This document shows positions 51,001 through 63,624 of a stretch of 64,000 nt of DNA, one piece after another (positions within the stretch are counted from its first letter, which is position 1; each line of letters opens with the position of its first letter). The stretch is from Anseranas semipalmata. Taxonomy: Eukaryota; Chordata; Aves; Anseriformes; Anseranatidae. The notes below the pieces were generated by a model. It saw only the letters and a program-made list of their open reading frames with translations, made no database searches and was not told where the DNA came from. The stretch spans positions 67,870 to 131,869 of the forward strand of contig VXAA01002162.1 in assembly GCA_013399115.1 (NCBI GenBank), given 5' to 3'. Made by a program: the position numbers and the translations under genes.

Positions 51001-54000
51001 CACTGGCAGCGTAGAAACACCCAGGTGTGTGCGGGGAGATTAAGCCAAGACCTCTGCAGGTGTGATCCAACACGGGAGCAGGTCCTGCTCCCTATCCCCA
51101 ACCACTTCAGACGGGGTTATAAGCAACAGGCGCACACAAAGCACGGGATGTGTGCTTGGCGCCGTACAAGTAAAGGGACGATCACTAGGATAATCACAAA
51201 TGCTATGTGTTCTATTAAATCATGCCAAAATTTTGTAACATTGTAGGAAATATATGTCTAGGCTTATTATGGTCTGTAAAATCTTGTTGTAAAATCTGGC
51301 TCTTTTTTGAGTCTCAAATTGAAAACACTTTGAAGAGACGTGCTTCTCACTTTCTAAAATGGAAAAAAAGGTAGGTCTCTTCCATACATTATATTTTGAC
51401 TACCAAAGATGTAAAAATAACTAGTCTGTCTGGAAAAGCTCAGCTTTATCCATAAAATCTCTCCTTTCATTTTACTGGTCTAAAACATATGTTGATATTG
51501 AACATAATGCTTCAGGTACTCCTCCAACCTTTTCGAAACAGTTAAATCTACTATGTGCAGAATATAAATGACATCAACTTTCAAAGGTCAGGATAGGAAA
51601 TATTATATTATTATGACACGTTAAGTATACCGACCATCACCATCTGTACACCACAGGCTTGGCATCACAGCATTAGCACTTTTTCTCTGGGGAAAAAAAA
51701 AAAAAAAAAAAAAAAAAAGGAAGAAGAAAAGAAAAAAGGAAAGAAAGAAAGAAAAGAAAAGAAAAATACAGGTCTCCAAAATACAGTATTTTACCAAGCT
51801 ACCTTCTCTGCACCTTGCAAGCTTTAGAAATTTGGTATCTCTCCAAGGAGCTGTTACAAAAGAGGTGAGATTTAGGGCTGGCATCAGAGCTGGGCAAATA
51901 AGCTTTTGTGTAAAGTAAATGAACTCTGGGGGGACTGGAACTTGGGAACTTGGGATAACATCAGCTCATAAATTCAGCCAGAAACAGGGAGTGGAGCGAA
52001 TAAAAAGGTCACAATATTTAAGTTTCACATTTTCCTTTTTAATGAAATTCCTTATTTTGAAAGCACTGGATATTTTGTTATGATATCTTTTAAATAAAAT
52101 GTTTGATATCATGCTTTTAAACACCACTCTTAACTACTGACTTTTTACTTTAAGAAGTTAATCAAAAAGTCTTAGCTCAAAATCTTAAAAAAACCTCTGA
52201 TTATGTATAATTTTTCCCATTTGTTTAGTTTCTCCCCTAAATAAAAATGCTTGTCTTCAGATGACTTTCTCATGGTGAAGCATAGGGCATGTAATCTGCT
52301 GAGCTATAGCTTGCACTGCAATTGGATTTACTTTCTAGAACATTTTCTGAAATATGCTTTAGAGATCATTCATTTGACCTAAATTTTACCTAAATCTCTG
52401 GGCCTGTTGTCACCTATTGGCCAGCCCAAGGCCTTCAGAGGCATCTTGTTAACAGAGAGTGCTACTGCCCAAAAATTTAACTGGAGGTTAACTTGTTTGA
52501 AGGTGGTCCTAGATTTACTGCAATTCCTTACATTGACCTTTCAAAAGTACATGTAGTATCTAACACAATAGTTGATGTATGTTTTTTTGGCTGTTCATAT
52601 GGTTCATTTATGTTTTCACTAAGTGAATAGGAACACTTGCAGGAATATTTTCTGCGACTGTTTATTGAACCACCACACTGGGGAATTGTACATCACGAGG
52701 ACACATTTCTTAAGTCATATTGAGAATCATGACAACGATGCTATCATAAATAGGAATAGAACATATCCAAAGTTTATGTTCAGTGAATACTGCAGAATAG
52801 TTGTTTTTCACAAGCTTGGACAGACAAGTAACTCTGTTTATAATACTAGAGCTTAATTCTCTTTCTATCAAAGAGTGACAGCTTGCTTTCTGACCTACCT
52901 TTGTCTTTGCATGCCAGCTACGTGACAGTAAAGTACAGCCCCTGTGTGCCAGTGGCACCACTTATCTTCCACATCATCCAGAGATAACGTGCCTGTATTA
53001 TCACAGGCTGCCATGACTCAAGTTTTAGTTGTTGTAGCTTCTGTAGCTAATGTATATCAAAGGTTCACACAATATAACAAGCAAACTGTATCTTGCTAAG
53101 GCAGAGAAAAATCAATGGTTTCTGTGTAATGCTGGAAAGATCTGGGAAGAGACACTCTTTTTGCTGTTGAGCTTCTACATGGAAAACATCACCACACTAT
53201 AATTCAGAGTGAGGCAGTGGAATTTGCCATAACTCCACTGAAACGTTAGTCAAGGAAATAACCTCGAAGTGGTGTAATTTCCTTTCAAATATTTATTTCA
53301 GTGTATATCTTTTGTTCATATTTATAGAAATTAATATGAACCCCGTCTATCACTTCAGACATCCAAAGCAACATGTTCTTTAACATTCCCTTCATCCCAT
53401 ACCCAGTAATCCTCACACAAAGACCAACCCATACTTCATTTTTGCTTTCCATCACTTCTCTCAACTCCCAAAAAGTCAGGAAAGGAGAAGAGATGCTTTC
53501 CAGCATGCTCTGAAGGACAGAACAGTCCAGGATCGGTGTCAGGAGCAATTTCTAAAGTTGAGAAGGGCACACAAGAAACAATTTTCCTCCAGTCCTAGAA
53601 CTCACATAGGTATAGCTGTAATTTCAGTTCTTCCACAGATGGGCGCTGAGACACGGTGCTCTGAGTGCTGAGTGAGCAAGAACGGCTCAATTCTTTAGGC
53701 AGGAGTCCAATCATTTCTTTAGGAGAGGTGTTTGTTTAGATTGCCCAGGTCATCAGAATAATTGGGGATCTCTGACATTTCTGTTCCTCAGCAGGGTAAG
53801 AAATATGCAAACTGTAAAGGAGGAGATAGAACCTTAAAATTACTTGCATTATTTGTTTGTACCCTATTATTGTTTGTTGCTTTTATAACTTCAGCTTAAT
53901 GCAAAAAGTGCTTTTCAGATATTAGCCATGCAAGCAAAATCCCTTTGGCTTGTACACGTGTTGCTTGAATAAAAGTAAAGAAATAAGTGTTTGTCCTCTC

Positions 54001-54982
54001 AGCCTGAACTGCCCCATCTTTGCTACATGCCCTCAGAACACACATGACAAACAGTGCTGTTATAAGCAGAAAAAAAACTATCTTTGCATAGTACAAAAGG
54101 ATGCAAGCTTAGAGTGTTGGATTTGTCACACTGGAACCTAGCCCCAGCGTGTTTCATTTCCTCCCTGACTGAGGCCTCATCAAGACCTCTCTGCAGAAAG
54201 CATCATCATCACTCTTAGTGCCTACAAAAATTTTCCAAAATGCATCAGATTGGTGTTTATCCTCACAGAGTGCCTGGGACAGAGACACATGAATGGCTCC
54301 AACCAGAATCATGTGAGGCAGGTGGAACAAGAAGAATATCACCAGCCCGTTTTCCTTTCTCTTTATGTTAGTTTTCCCAAATCTCATAGCTGCAATCTGC
54401 ATAGTTAGATAGATACAGTTGTTAGGGATTTACAGAAAACATGTACGCACAGCGTGGCATCACTTAATCTATATCAATTCTCTTGACATCTTTCAACCAG
54501 GGTGTAAGCTTAGCTTTACCTCATCACTAAAGGTGGCCTTCAGCTTTTGCAAGACATGCTTTAAGTGCCTGTGTCATACCAGCGTCCCCAGAGAGCATTT
54601 TCTCTCCTTTCATCCTCTGATTTCCAGCTGGTATTCACTGCAGTTTAGCGTGTAGGAATCCCACCTGTCTGAATGCAATGACTACCCTGAGAGTTTGAAC
54701 TTACTTGTTTTGCTGCCTACCTAATGCAGCTGGCAGACCTCTGTGTTTTATGAAAACACAAATGCATAAAGCAAAGTGTGTGTGTTCAGCATTGACTTTG
54801 TTTATTTTCTGTGACTGTTTCACTGTATATTTAGGATCTGAACGTTCCGTTTCAATCCAGGCAGACAGATGCATGCACTTACACATTTTTTATTACTACA
54901 AAAATTATTTTCCTACACTTAGATCCACTTACTAATCTTACAAAGGCTTTCTATGTAAAAAATATTTATTTTTAAGCTAAAT
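48081..54982. other. Intergenic sequence
   Basis: AT-rich with no recognised exon. It contains the purine tract at 51.7 kb and a G run ending in an N at 49887. Short frames (up to about 115 codons near 50.9-51.25 kb) show no known domain. Confidence 0.7.
51690..51767. repeat. Poly(A) followed by a GA-rich purine tract
   Basis: 26 A residues (51693-51718) run into about 50 bases made only of A and G, including GAAA tetramers. The whole plus strand here is purine. Confidence 0.95.
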
Positions 54983-55846
54983 TACAGAATCACAGAATCA
55001 CAGAATGGCTAAGGTTGGAAGGGACCTCTGGAGATCATCTAGTCCAACCCCCCTGCCAAGCAGGGTCACCTGGAGCACGTTGCACAGGATCACATCCAGG
55101 CAGGTTTTGAATACCTCCAGAGAAGGAGACTCCACAGCCTCTCTGGGCAACCTGTTCCAGTGCTCTGTCACCCTCACAGTAAAGAAATGTCCCCTCATAT
55201 TGAGAAGGAACTTCCTGTGTTTGAGCTTGTGCCTGTTGCCTCTTGTCCTGTCACTGGGCACCACTGAAAAGAGTCTGGCCCCATCCTCTTGACACCCTCC
55301 CTTCAGATATCTGTACACATTGATAAGATCCCCTCTCAGCCTTCTCTTCTCCAGGCTGAACAGGCCCAACTCTCTCAGCCTCTCCTTGTATGAGAGATGC
55401 TCCAGTCCCCTCATCATCTCCATAGCCCTCCTCTGGACCTGCTCCAGGAGCTCCATGTCCCTCTTGTACAGGGGAGCCCAGAACTGGACACANNNNGCAC
55501 TTGCCTTTGTTGAACTTCATGAGGTTCCTCACCGCCCAACTCTCCAGCCTGTCCAGGTCCCTCTGAATGGCAGCACAGCCCTCTGGTGTATCAGCCACTC
55601 CTCCCAGTTTTGTGTCATCGGCAAACTTGCTGAGGGTGCACTCTGTCCCTTCATCCAGGTCACTGATGAATAAGTTGAACAGGACTGGACCCAGTACGGA
55701 CCCCTGGGGGACACTGCTAGCTACAGGCCTCCAACCAGACTCAGCATCGCTGAGCACAACCCTCTGAGCTCTGCCATCCAGCCAGTTCTCAATCCACCTC
55801 ACTGTCCACTCACCTATCCCATAACTTCCTGAGCTTGCCTATGAGG
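54983..55846 (-). mobile_element. CR1 LINE 3' copy with the FADD box retained; contains a 4-N gap
   Basis: Starts with three CACAGAAT-type units and GGTTGGAAGGGACCTCTGGA on the plus strand. The minus-strand frame at 55802-55498 encodes the reverse-transcriptase region with [20 protein letters not shown] and [11 protein letters not shown]; the frame at 55456-54998 (152 codons) encodes the ORF2 C-terminus with [20 protein letters not shown]. This is the best preserved CR1 in the window. Four Ns (55493-55496) fall between MKFNKGKC and the [13 protein letters not shown] segment, where roughly 300 bp of CR1 are expected but absent. Confidence 0.95.
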
Positions 55847-56422
55847 AAATTGTATACATTTAACGCAGAATGATTTATCATAAACATTTATGATAAATCT
55901 TGCATACCTTAAGATAATTGGCAAACAAAAACATGCTAGCCCCTCTCTCAAAAACATAAAAATATATCATCAATGTATGTTGGCCTGCATTAACATATGA
56001 GCACTCGCATCATTCTTTACTGCCTAGTCCCTGTTCCAGGACAGAATCTTTACCCTAGCTTTGCTGCCTTCCAGTCGCTCTGTTGCCTCTCAGCTGTAAC
56101 CTGCTCTTAACAGTATTTGTTCTCTCTTCTAGAATCTTTGGTATTCCTTTATCTTTATTCATAACTCTTTCTTTACCCTCATTTGCCTTATTTACTTTAT
56201 GATGAACATTAATAGTTGAGGTTGCCCAAGCTTCTCACAGTTTCCCTTTTCATTTCTCAATTTGAACTCTTTTTTTTTTTTTAAGAGGAAATTGTATCCA
56301 AAAGAAGATCAGTTTGGAATACTTCCAAATGGTAAAACATCCCAAATATCCAGATATGTCGAACTCTTGATCTATCTGGTAGTCCTCACTGTTATTTCTT
56401 TGCCATTATTCTCTACAAAAAA

Positions 56423-56450
56423 NNNNNNNNNNNNNNNNNNNNNNNNNNNN
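56423..56450. other. Assembly gap, 28 Ns, flanked by A residues
   Basis: Eight A residues on the left and eight on the right suggest the gap lies inside an unresolved poly(A) tract. Confidence 0.9.
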
Positions 56451-57553
56451 AAAAAAAAGAATTATTCTACTTCTGGCTAGAAAAAGCCACTTCTTTCTTG
56501 AGCATCTCTCCAAGTATGGCACCATTCCACATCTGATCCACTGGAAACATCACAATGTCATTTATCAAAATGTATAGCACAGCTGGGAATGCCTTTCAGT
56601 ACCATTAGTGGTTCTTTTATCCCAAGATTCCCATCTCATAATTTTCTTCCACACTCCTTTGTCCTGCATCCATTTTGTGAAAACCACCTTCATGAGAAAT
56701 CCCAATGGATTTGTCTCGCCCTTATTCTTGTGTGAAAGGGTGTCTTCTTTCAGACTGCAGATAAGAGAAACTTCTGAGAGAACAAACGGGAAATGTTGTA
56801 CTAACAGAAGTCTCTGAACACTGTAACTCTCCTGGTGAAGCTCAGACAGGGTTCATTATGCAGACAATATAAGCTATTAAAGCAGAAAAACAAAATTAGC
56901 TCTTATATCATTCAACTGTGCCTGTGTCAAAACAAGAAGTAAATCACTGAAGCTGTGTATTATGCATGAGGTATACAACATTGTTGAAAATTAATTTTTT
57001 TTTTTAATGATAAAAGGGAACTTGCACGGGAGTGAGATGTGATTTTAAATTCTTAGCCTAATATCATTGCTAATTTTAATTGCTATTAGAAGAACCCTGT
57101 TTTCCTCTAAGGCATTATGTAAAGAATCCTTCTAGCCCAAATATGCATGGGAAATGTTTAAGGGCCATTACAGAACAAACAATGAACATGGAAGCGACAG
57201 CAGTAAACTAGCAAATATCCCTGGCTATGATGCCAGGACTTGGCTGTTCAGCTGTCAAACAGGCATTAACAGATGACAGATAAGTAATTATTCAACAAAG
57301 TTGGATGAAAAATGCTTAAACGCATCCAAAAAATAATGCAAAATAAAATCTGAAAATTGATGAATGTGAAAAATTAAACATAACATAACAGCATAATTTC
57401 TGTGTAATATTCTTAATTATGAAACATTAACATTTCAGCACGCGAGATTTTAATGGGAGTTTGGAATCCCATTTCTGACACCGAGTACCATACGTTTCCA
57501 TACAGCTGGGTCTGTACAAAAGACTCCAGTCTGTGCTGAGACCAGGCTTTGGC

Positions 57554-57599
57554 GCCCAAAGTACCTTGGGGTACTTTTTGGCCCACAAGTACCTTGGGG
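57554..57599. repeat. Direct repeat of AAGTACCTTGGGG with a short hairpin
   Basis: GCCCAAAGTACCTTGGGG (57554-57571) is repeated as GCCCACAAGTACCTTGGGG (57581-57599). The first copy can also fold: AAGTACC (57559-57565) pairs with GGTACTT (57570-57576) around a TTGG loop. Confidence 0.8.
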
Positions 57600-59403
57600 G
57601 GGAGATGCGGTTGCATCCTACACCTTGCCCAGACACTTCCCTGCTCAGAGTCAGAGCTGTTCCATATAACAAGAGCAGCAGCCAGAGGCTCTTATCACCT
57701 TACAGGAGATGACCATCGCAGGAAGGCAGAAAGGGTCTTTAACGGCACACCCTTTTCCTCCCCTGACCTCAGGAAAGCCCTGCTCATTCCTGCAGGGGGA
57801 GAAACGGCACAGGTAGGGATGTCACGCAGGATCCCGAAAGCAGTGCCTGCAAGAAGTAGTGGCACACAGATAAAATGGAGTGTTTTGTAATGGATGGGGA
57901 TTTTAACACATCTAACTAAAACATGTGAAACTTTAGACAAAAAGGAAATGTTATATTTTAAGTATCATGGGAGTAAGTGTGATTCACTGGTGAAAAAAAT
58001 ATTACATGACTAAACTAGAACTGGCTGAACATGCAACTAAAACCAGTGGAGGGATGCAACTAGAAAGATGTTTATTAATATTGTCAAAGATGTAAGCAAA
58101 TTCTGCATTAATTGGGGGGAAAAAAATAAAACAGATAATAAACAACAAAAATATTTTTCATCTAATTTTCCAAGCAAGTGTAGCTTTTTCATAAGGATGA
58201 GAATTGGAATAAACCCATGCATGTAACCAAATCCATCATCAAAATCTTGATCATTGTGATGGCACAGACTTGAATGCCTTCTTCGTAAGTATCTACTGTG
58301 ATGTGTCTTATTAAATGAGGGAATAAGGAAGTGGGAGAAAAATAGCACAACACAGAGTATAACCTGATAGCCAAAGCACTCTAATAAAGGACCACATTTG
58401 TGCTATCCTGTAATATAAACTCACAGACAACCATCCAAAGTAGACAGATTTTAGGACAATTTGCAAATCAATTACTTACTTGTTAACACTGTTGTGAAGA
58501 ACACTTTGGACATTACACAAACGTTTGCCCCAAACAACAACCAATTTGGGTTCGATAGCTGAGAAGTGCCTGTAGCCAAACAAACAGGCAGGCCATATGT
58601 AGAACAATTTCACAAAACAAGTAACAGCATCAAGTCAATTTATAATCAGTTAATCCGAAGTAAAACTGTAGCTTAAAATATCCCAGGAGACAGGTAGGTG
58701 CTAGAATAGCTGCCGTATGCTCTGTGTTCTAACTGGCAGGAACAATTTGGTTATAACAATTACATTTTAATTAGTAACAAAACAAGGAGTTTTAAAAACT
58801 TACGTAAAAGACATAATGACAAATAAGAATGACAAATCCTGGCACTTTAGTCTGAAAAAGAATAAGTGAAAACCAGAAAGTATTAGTCATAGTAGTCACA
58901 ACACTTAATTTGAAATAGTCGAAGGAGTGAGAACAAAGCTGAATATTGGCGCAAACATTTTTTTTCCAATTGGGCAACACAAATCTTTTTGCGTATAAGA
59001 GGATGGAAAAATGTTTAGACTGCAATACAATATTCTTAGGTCACAGAGCAGTCTGATTTACGTTTTTTGTCATAAAATGTTATCTGAGTATAAACAAGGA
59101 CTGTGATTGGCAGTGGCTGGAAAGGAAGTCTATATGCTAACTCACTCATTAATTGCATATCAAGTATTCACTTGGAATTGTAGCTAAGTATTTCAGAATT
59201 GTTCTAATGAAATGTTATTTCCATTGTTTGCTGTGGACATGCATATTTTCAGCCATCCTTCATTGCTCAGTGCTTTGCATATTTCACAGGAATATAAGAT
59301 TGGAAGCCAACCCCCTTTAGTCGCTAAATACATTCCCTGCTGACAAAGACAACCATGTGAATAGTTTGCTGTCATTCAGTTATTATTAGATACATTAGAC
59401 AGC

Positions 59404-59439
59404 TTCCTTTCCTTTCCTTTCCTTTTTTTTTTTTTTTTT
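59404..59439. repeat. (TTTCC)n followed by poly(T)
   Basis: Four TTTCC-type units lead into a 17-base T run; all pyrimidine on the plus strand. Confidence 0.9.
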
Positions 59440-61718
59440 AATAATAATATTGTCCAGGGAGGCTCTGTAAGTCTCATTATGTTGGGTTCACTGCCAAGGC
59501 TCATCAACAAAGGGGAAAGACGTACAATAACAACAAAACCAGTTATCTTTTAACCACATGTGAATTCCTGGCATGACTGAAGTTGATGGGTGCCTTGCCA
59601 TTTGTTTGGGATTTCACCCTGCAATTATAGAAAGGGGGTGTTCCCGCTCTTTAAGGCTTTTCTCATGGAGCCATCAGAAGCACAAGTATAAGGATGGGAA
59701 TATAAAGCTAAGGAATAGCTTTGGAAATATGGGAATATAAACCTCATACAAAGGGTCCAGGATTTACACGTTGAATCTGAAGCTCACCTGCCTGAAGCCC
59801 TCAGTCAGCAACTCCTTGTTCCAGAAAGGCACGAAGTTTCCAGATATGTAATTTTTGCTTAAAAAGTGTTTGGGGCACACCCAGAACTTTTTATGTCCTC
59901 AAAGGGAATTCACAAATGATGGAAATACCATTGTCTTTTCTTCCGTGTGAGGCCTTATGAGACTGGTTTTCTTAGACAAAAAAAAAAAAAGCGTTTCTTC
60001 CACAAAATTAAGAAACAAAATATTGTATATTTTGTCCTTACCTTTTAATGCCCTCATCTTTTATTCAAAATTTAGAAGTTAAATCTCTCATCCAGGATAT
60101 ATGAGACTCAATGTTAAATCTCAACATGACTTGAACTACCTCACCCACTTCCCAAGGGAATTTATTATCACCATGTCTCAAATAAGTTAGAGAGAAATTC
60201 TCTCAATTAGTCCTCTTAAACTGTCTCCACTTTGCATATAGTAATTCAAGAGGAGTTTGAAGCCTGGAGAGATCTGAACAGTCCTAATTCCATTCTACTA
60301 TTTCATACATGATGCAAAAATGCAGTAGAAGAAGCTACAAAACCTACACTCAACTCTCCCCGCACCGCCACCTCCGAAGATGGAAGAAATAAGTTTGAAT
60401 ATAGCAGCAAATGCTTCACAGCACTGAATAAGTTGTACTGGGGCTCTTGCCTGCTTTCGGGATTTCTAAGAAATGTACTCTAGTTTCAGGAGAGAGCTAC
60501 TGAGGATGGAGAGCCCTAGCTTTTTTTAATGAGTGAGGCTCATGCTTACTTGGGATTTCTTATTATCATTGCATGTTGATGGGTGGCTCTTGCACACCTA
60601 ACTCTCCATATACACAGCATGATTGCCTAACTGTTGATGTCTCCACATTGAAAAGATGATCCCTGAAAAGTCTTCAACTGATGGAGGATACAGGCACAGA
60701 CAATAAAAGAAAATAAAATTTCTTCTTGTCACTCCCTAGATCCAAAATTACTAATCTTACTGATCTAATGGGATGTAATAATGCTGGTGTGAAACTGGAC
60801 TGTTCAAATATTTTCCTGGGAAAGTCATACTTCTGGGACTTGCATAAATGTTCTTACATTCACAAGAACATAGAGTTGATGAAGTACTTTTGGACTGAAA
60901 ACCAGTATTTCCCTTACACAGAATAAGTCATGCAGAGTGCATGACTTGCAATTGCAAAATAAGCAAAAAATGTCAGCTTGGAAACATGTTTGAACTGACA
61001 AGTTAAGGTAAGAGATACTTGCATTTGTTGTCTTCTGAACACGACATAGGGCTTTCAGTTTCACCTGAGCAGATACTGAATTTTCTTATTTCTCTGTGTT
61101 GTGCATTGGTATTGCTGAGGTCACTTTTACACAGCTGCCTCGTGGCAAGAGAAAGGCGCTCACAATCTTCCTCCTTGTGAGTTTTCTCTTGTTCTACAGA
61201 TATAACAGTTTAAAACAAAAATCTCCTTCATTACACCTGAACTTTGTGTCCCACGATTTTATCTCTGACTGTGGACATCTTGGCTCTGGATCTTTTGTTT
61301 CTACCTTAATTAAATGGAAAACAATTACTTAGAGAAGCCAGTTATCTGGAAGGTTTCCATACAGAGATCTGAAAACAGGAGCTTTTTTCTCAGTCTGGCT
61401 CTCACTTCTGTTGCTTTGAGGCACAACTGAGATAAATTATTTTCTGTTCCCTGTCCATCACATCATACTTGAGAGTATGACAACCTCCTGTAGCATTACC
61501 TGCACTGGCACACACGGACTGTTACAATGGCTACAAGAGCTGGCAGAGCAAAACTTGGGGTGAAGAACTGTTAAGAATACTCTTACACGTAGAACATAGT
61601 GCTAGGAACCAAGCAATTCTCAACATAGAAAAGAAGTTAAAGAAACCTCCCTACCCATGTTGGAATTAGGGGATCTTTCGCTTTCCTAATCAATCAATCC
61701 TTCTCAATGCTGTACTTT

Positions 61719-61744
61719 AAAAATAAAAATAAAAATAAAAAATT
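61719..61744. repeat. (AAAAT)n microsatellite
   Basis: About four AAAAT units with A-rich ends. Confidence 0.85.
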
Positions 61745-62036
61745 ATAGTTACTGATCTATTAAATGATAACTCTTGATAGGCTATTCCTTCAAAAAACAG
61801 ATGTTGTGCTCAAGGTGATTTGCAAGGTATAAATACAACAGCATTCCTTAAGCCGGTTCCATTAATTGGTACACTGACATATGCCTCATTTAAACACTTC
61901 TGAACACTTTTAAGGTGCAAAACTTGTACAGTACAGAGGTCAGAAAGTTACTGTGATCTAGCTGTCTGAGAAGGAGCCTGTGCATACCAGACCCTGAGAT
62001 GGGTCAGCCTGGACCTTTTTTCCTGTAGTACTGACA

Positions 62037-62086
62037 CCCCCCCCCCNCCCCGCCCCCCCCCCCCCCCCCCCAAAAAAAAAAAAAAA
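62037..62086. repeat. Poly(C)-poly(A) compound tract
   Basis: About 35 C residues, interrupted by one N (62047) and one G (62052), are followed directly by 15 A residues. The N shows that base calling was uncertain here. Confidence 0.95.
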
Positions 62087-63582
62087 GCAACACTTTTAAA
62101 TTCAAAGAAGTCATATTTCCTTAGAAAACTGAATCCTTCACTTTTTACACCCAGGAAGATCAAAGTGATTCAACCAGGTAGAATGGAGATTTTAAGAAGT
62201 TTACAAAAAACTCTCCATTTGCCTTCCATACTGTGCAGAGACCTTCTTGTAACCAGGCTTAGTGACAGCCATCTTTCTGGACTGAAGAAAACTGCTCAGT
62301 CTCCTATGGATCCCAGAAAATGTCTCTTTTCTTACCTGTGGATGTTCCCTGCCCTTATTAAAAGTCTCTGCCTGAGACTCTCTGCTCTTCTCACCCATGC
62401 TCCAGTTGCTGGAACTGTTGCTCTCCAGCTGCGCCCAGATGTTTCCACAGGAAGGATCCATCTTCCTCCTCCTTCAGGAAGTCTCTCTGACTCTGTTGCC
62501 CTTTTACCTTCCACCCAATGTGCAAGCAGAGAACAAACAAACCTGGCAGACCCTGTCCATAATGGTCCACTGCTCTCTGTCAATATTTTTCAACTTGTAC
62601 CGGAAAAAGAGAAAAAAGCATTACAGGAAATAAAGCAAGTCATTAGAGGATGTTACAAGCTAAAAAGATAGCTGAGTATTAAATGGCCAAAGATATCCAT
62701 CCATTTATCTGGCAAAGGACACAGACGTCAGCCCTCCCCAGTTTCTGCAGTACCTCTTATGCTGTGAGCATTGCAGGTCAAGTGAAATAAAGGCTGTCGT
62801 GTCATCCTACAGCACATGCATTCATGTCTACGCTTGCACCAGTCCTGTCGATCCACACAGTTTTAATTTGTCTGTTTCTTGGAACAACTGTGAGACCTTT
62901 GGTCGGCAACTTCTGTTTTTTCTGTTCTGCACTACCTTTATGGATCCACCAGCAGGAGAAGTTTGACCACGAGCACAATGAGAGCAGACTTCTTGTCCCC
63001 CTCTCCTTATTTTTTTCCCTTTAGCACTGTTTGGCCTGCACCTCCTTTGGAGCAGATGTGTTGTCATTCAATCCATAAACATAATTCCTGCATCTTTTTT
63101 TTCCGAGCTCAAAGTGTCCAGAGCAATGAGATGGATTTACTCACCAGTGCAATACCAGTGTTACACCATGTGTCCTAGAGAATGCAAATTTGGGGACACA
63201 AATGGGTGGTGGATACCTGTCCTGGCAAAGTTAAATTCAGTGCAGCCCTCTGCCAAACAGTCTGGAAGTTACCCTAAAGCAAATTATCAACTGCACCTGG
63301 ATTCATATTTGGATAACATAATTGCCAGTGACAGAAGGGAGGTGGGTAAGATGGCTGATCAACCTCAACCCCACGTTCGGCTGTGACCAGGGAATAAATC
63401 CATACTTTAAAAGTGAATACAGAACACTACTACCAAAGGCAAAGTTTAACTCTCCAGCACCTATTTCATAACATTGCAGCCCTGCAGACTTCATCAATAA
63501 TCAGAGATTTGGACACCTTGATTCCCAAACCCCAACCCCAAACTAAGTCCTAACTTTAATACTGGGCAGCTGACGAATTCTG

Positions 63583-63591
63583 AAAATAAAA

Positions 63592-63622
<31 letters not shown>

Positions 63623-63624
63623 AT
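63583..63624. repeat. (AAAT)n microsatellite
   Basis: About ten tetranucleotide units. Confidence 0.95.

Noticed and set aside
54998..55802. Frames of 152 and 183 codons as host genes
   Set aside because: They encode CR1 reverse transcriptase and the ORF2 C-terminus.
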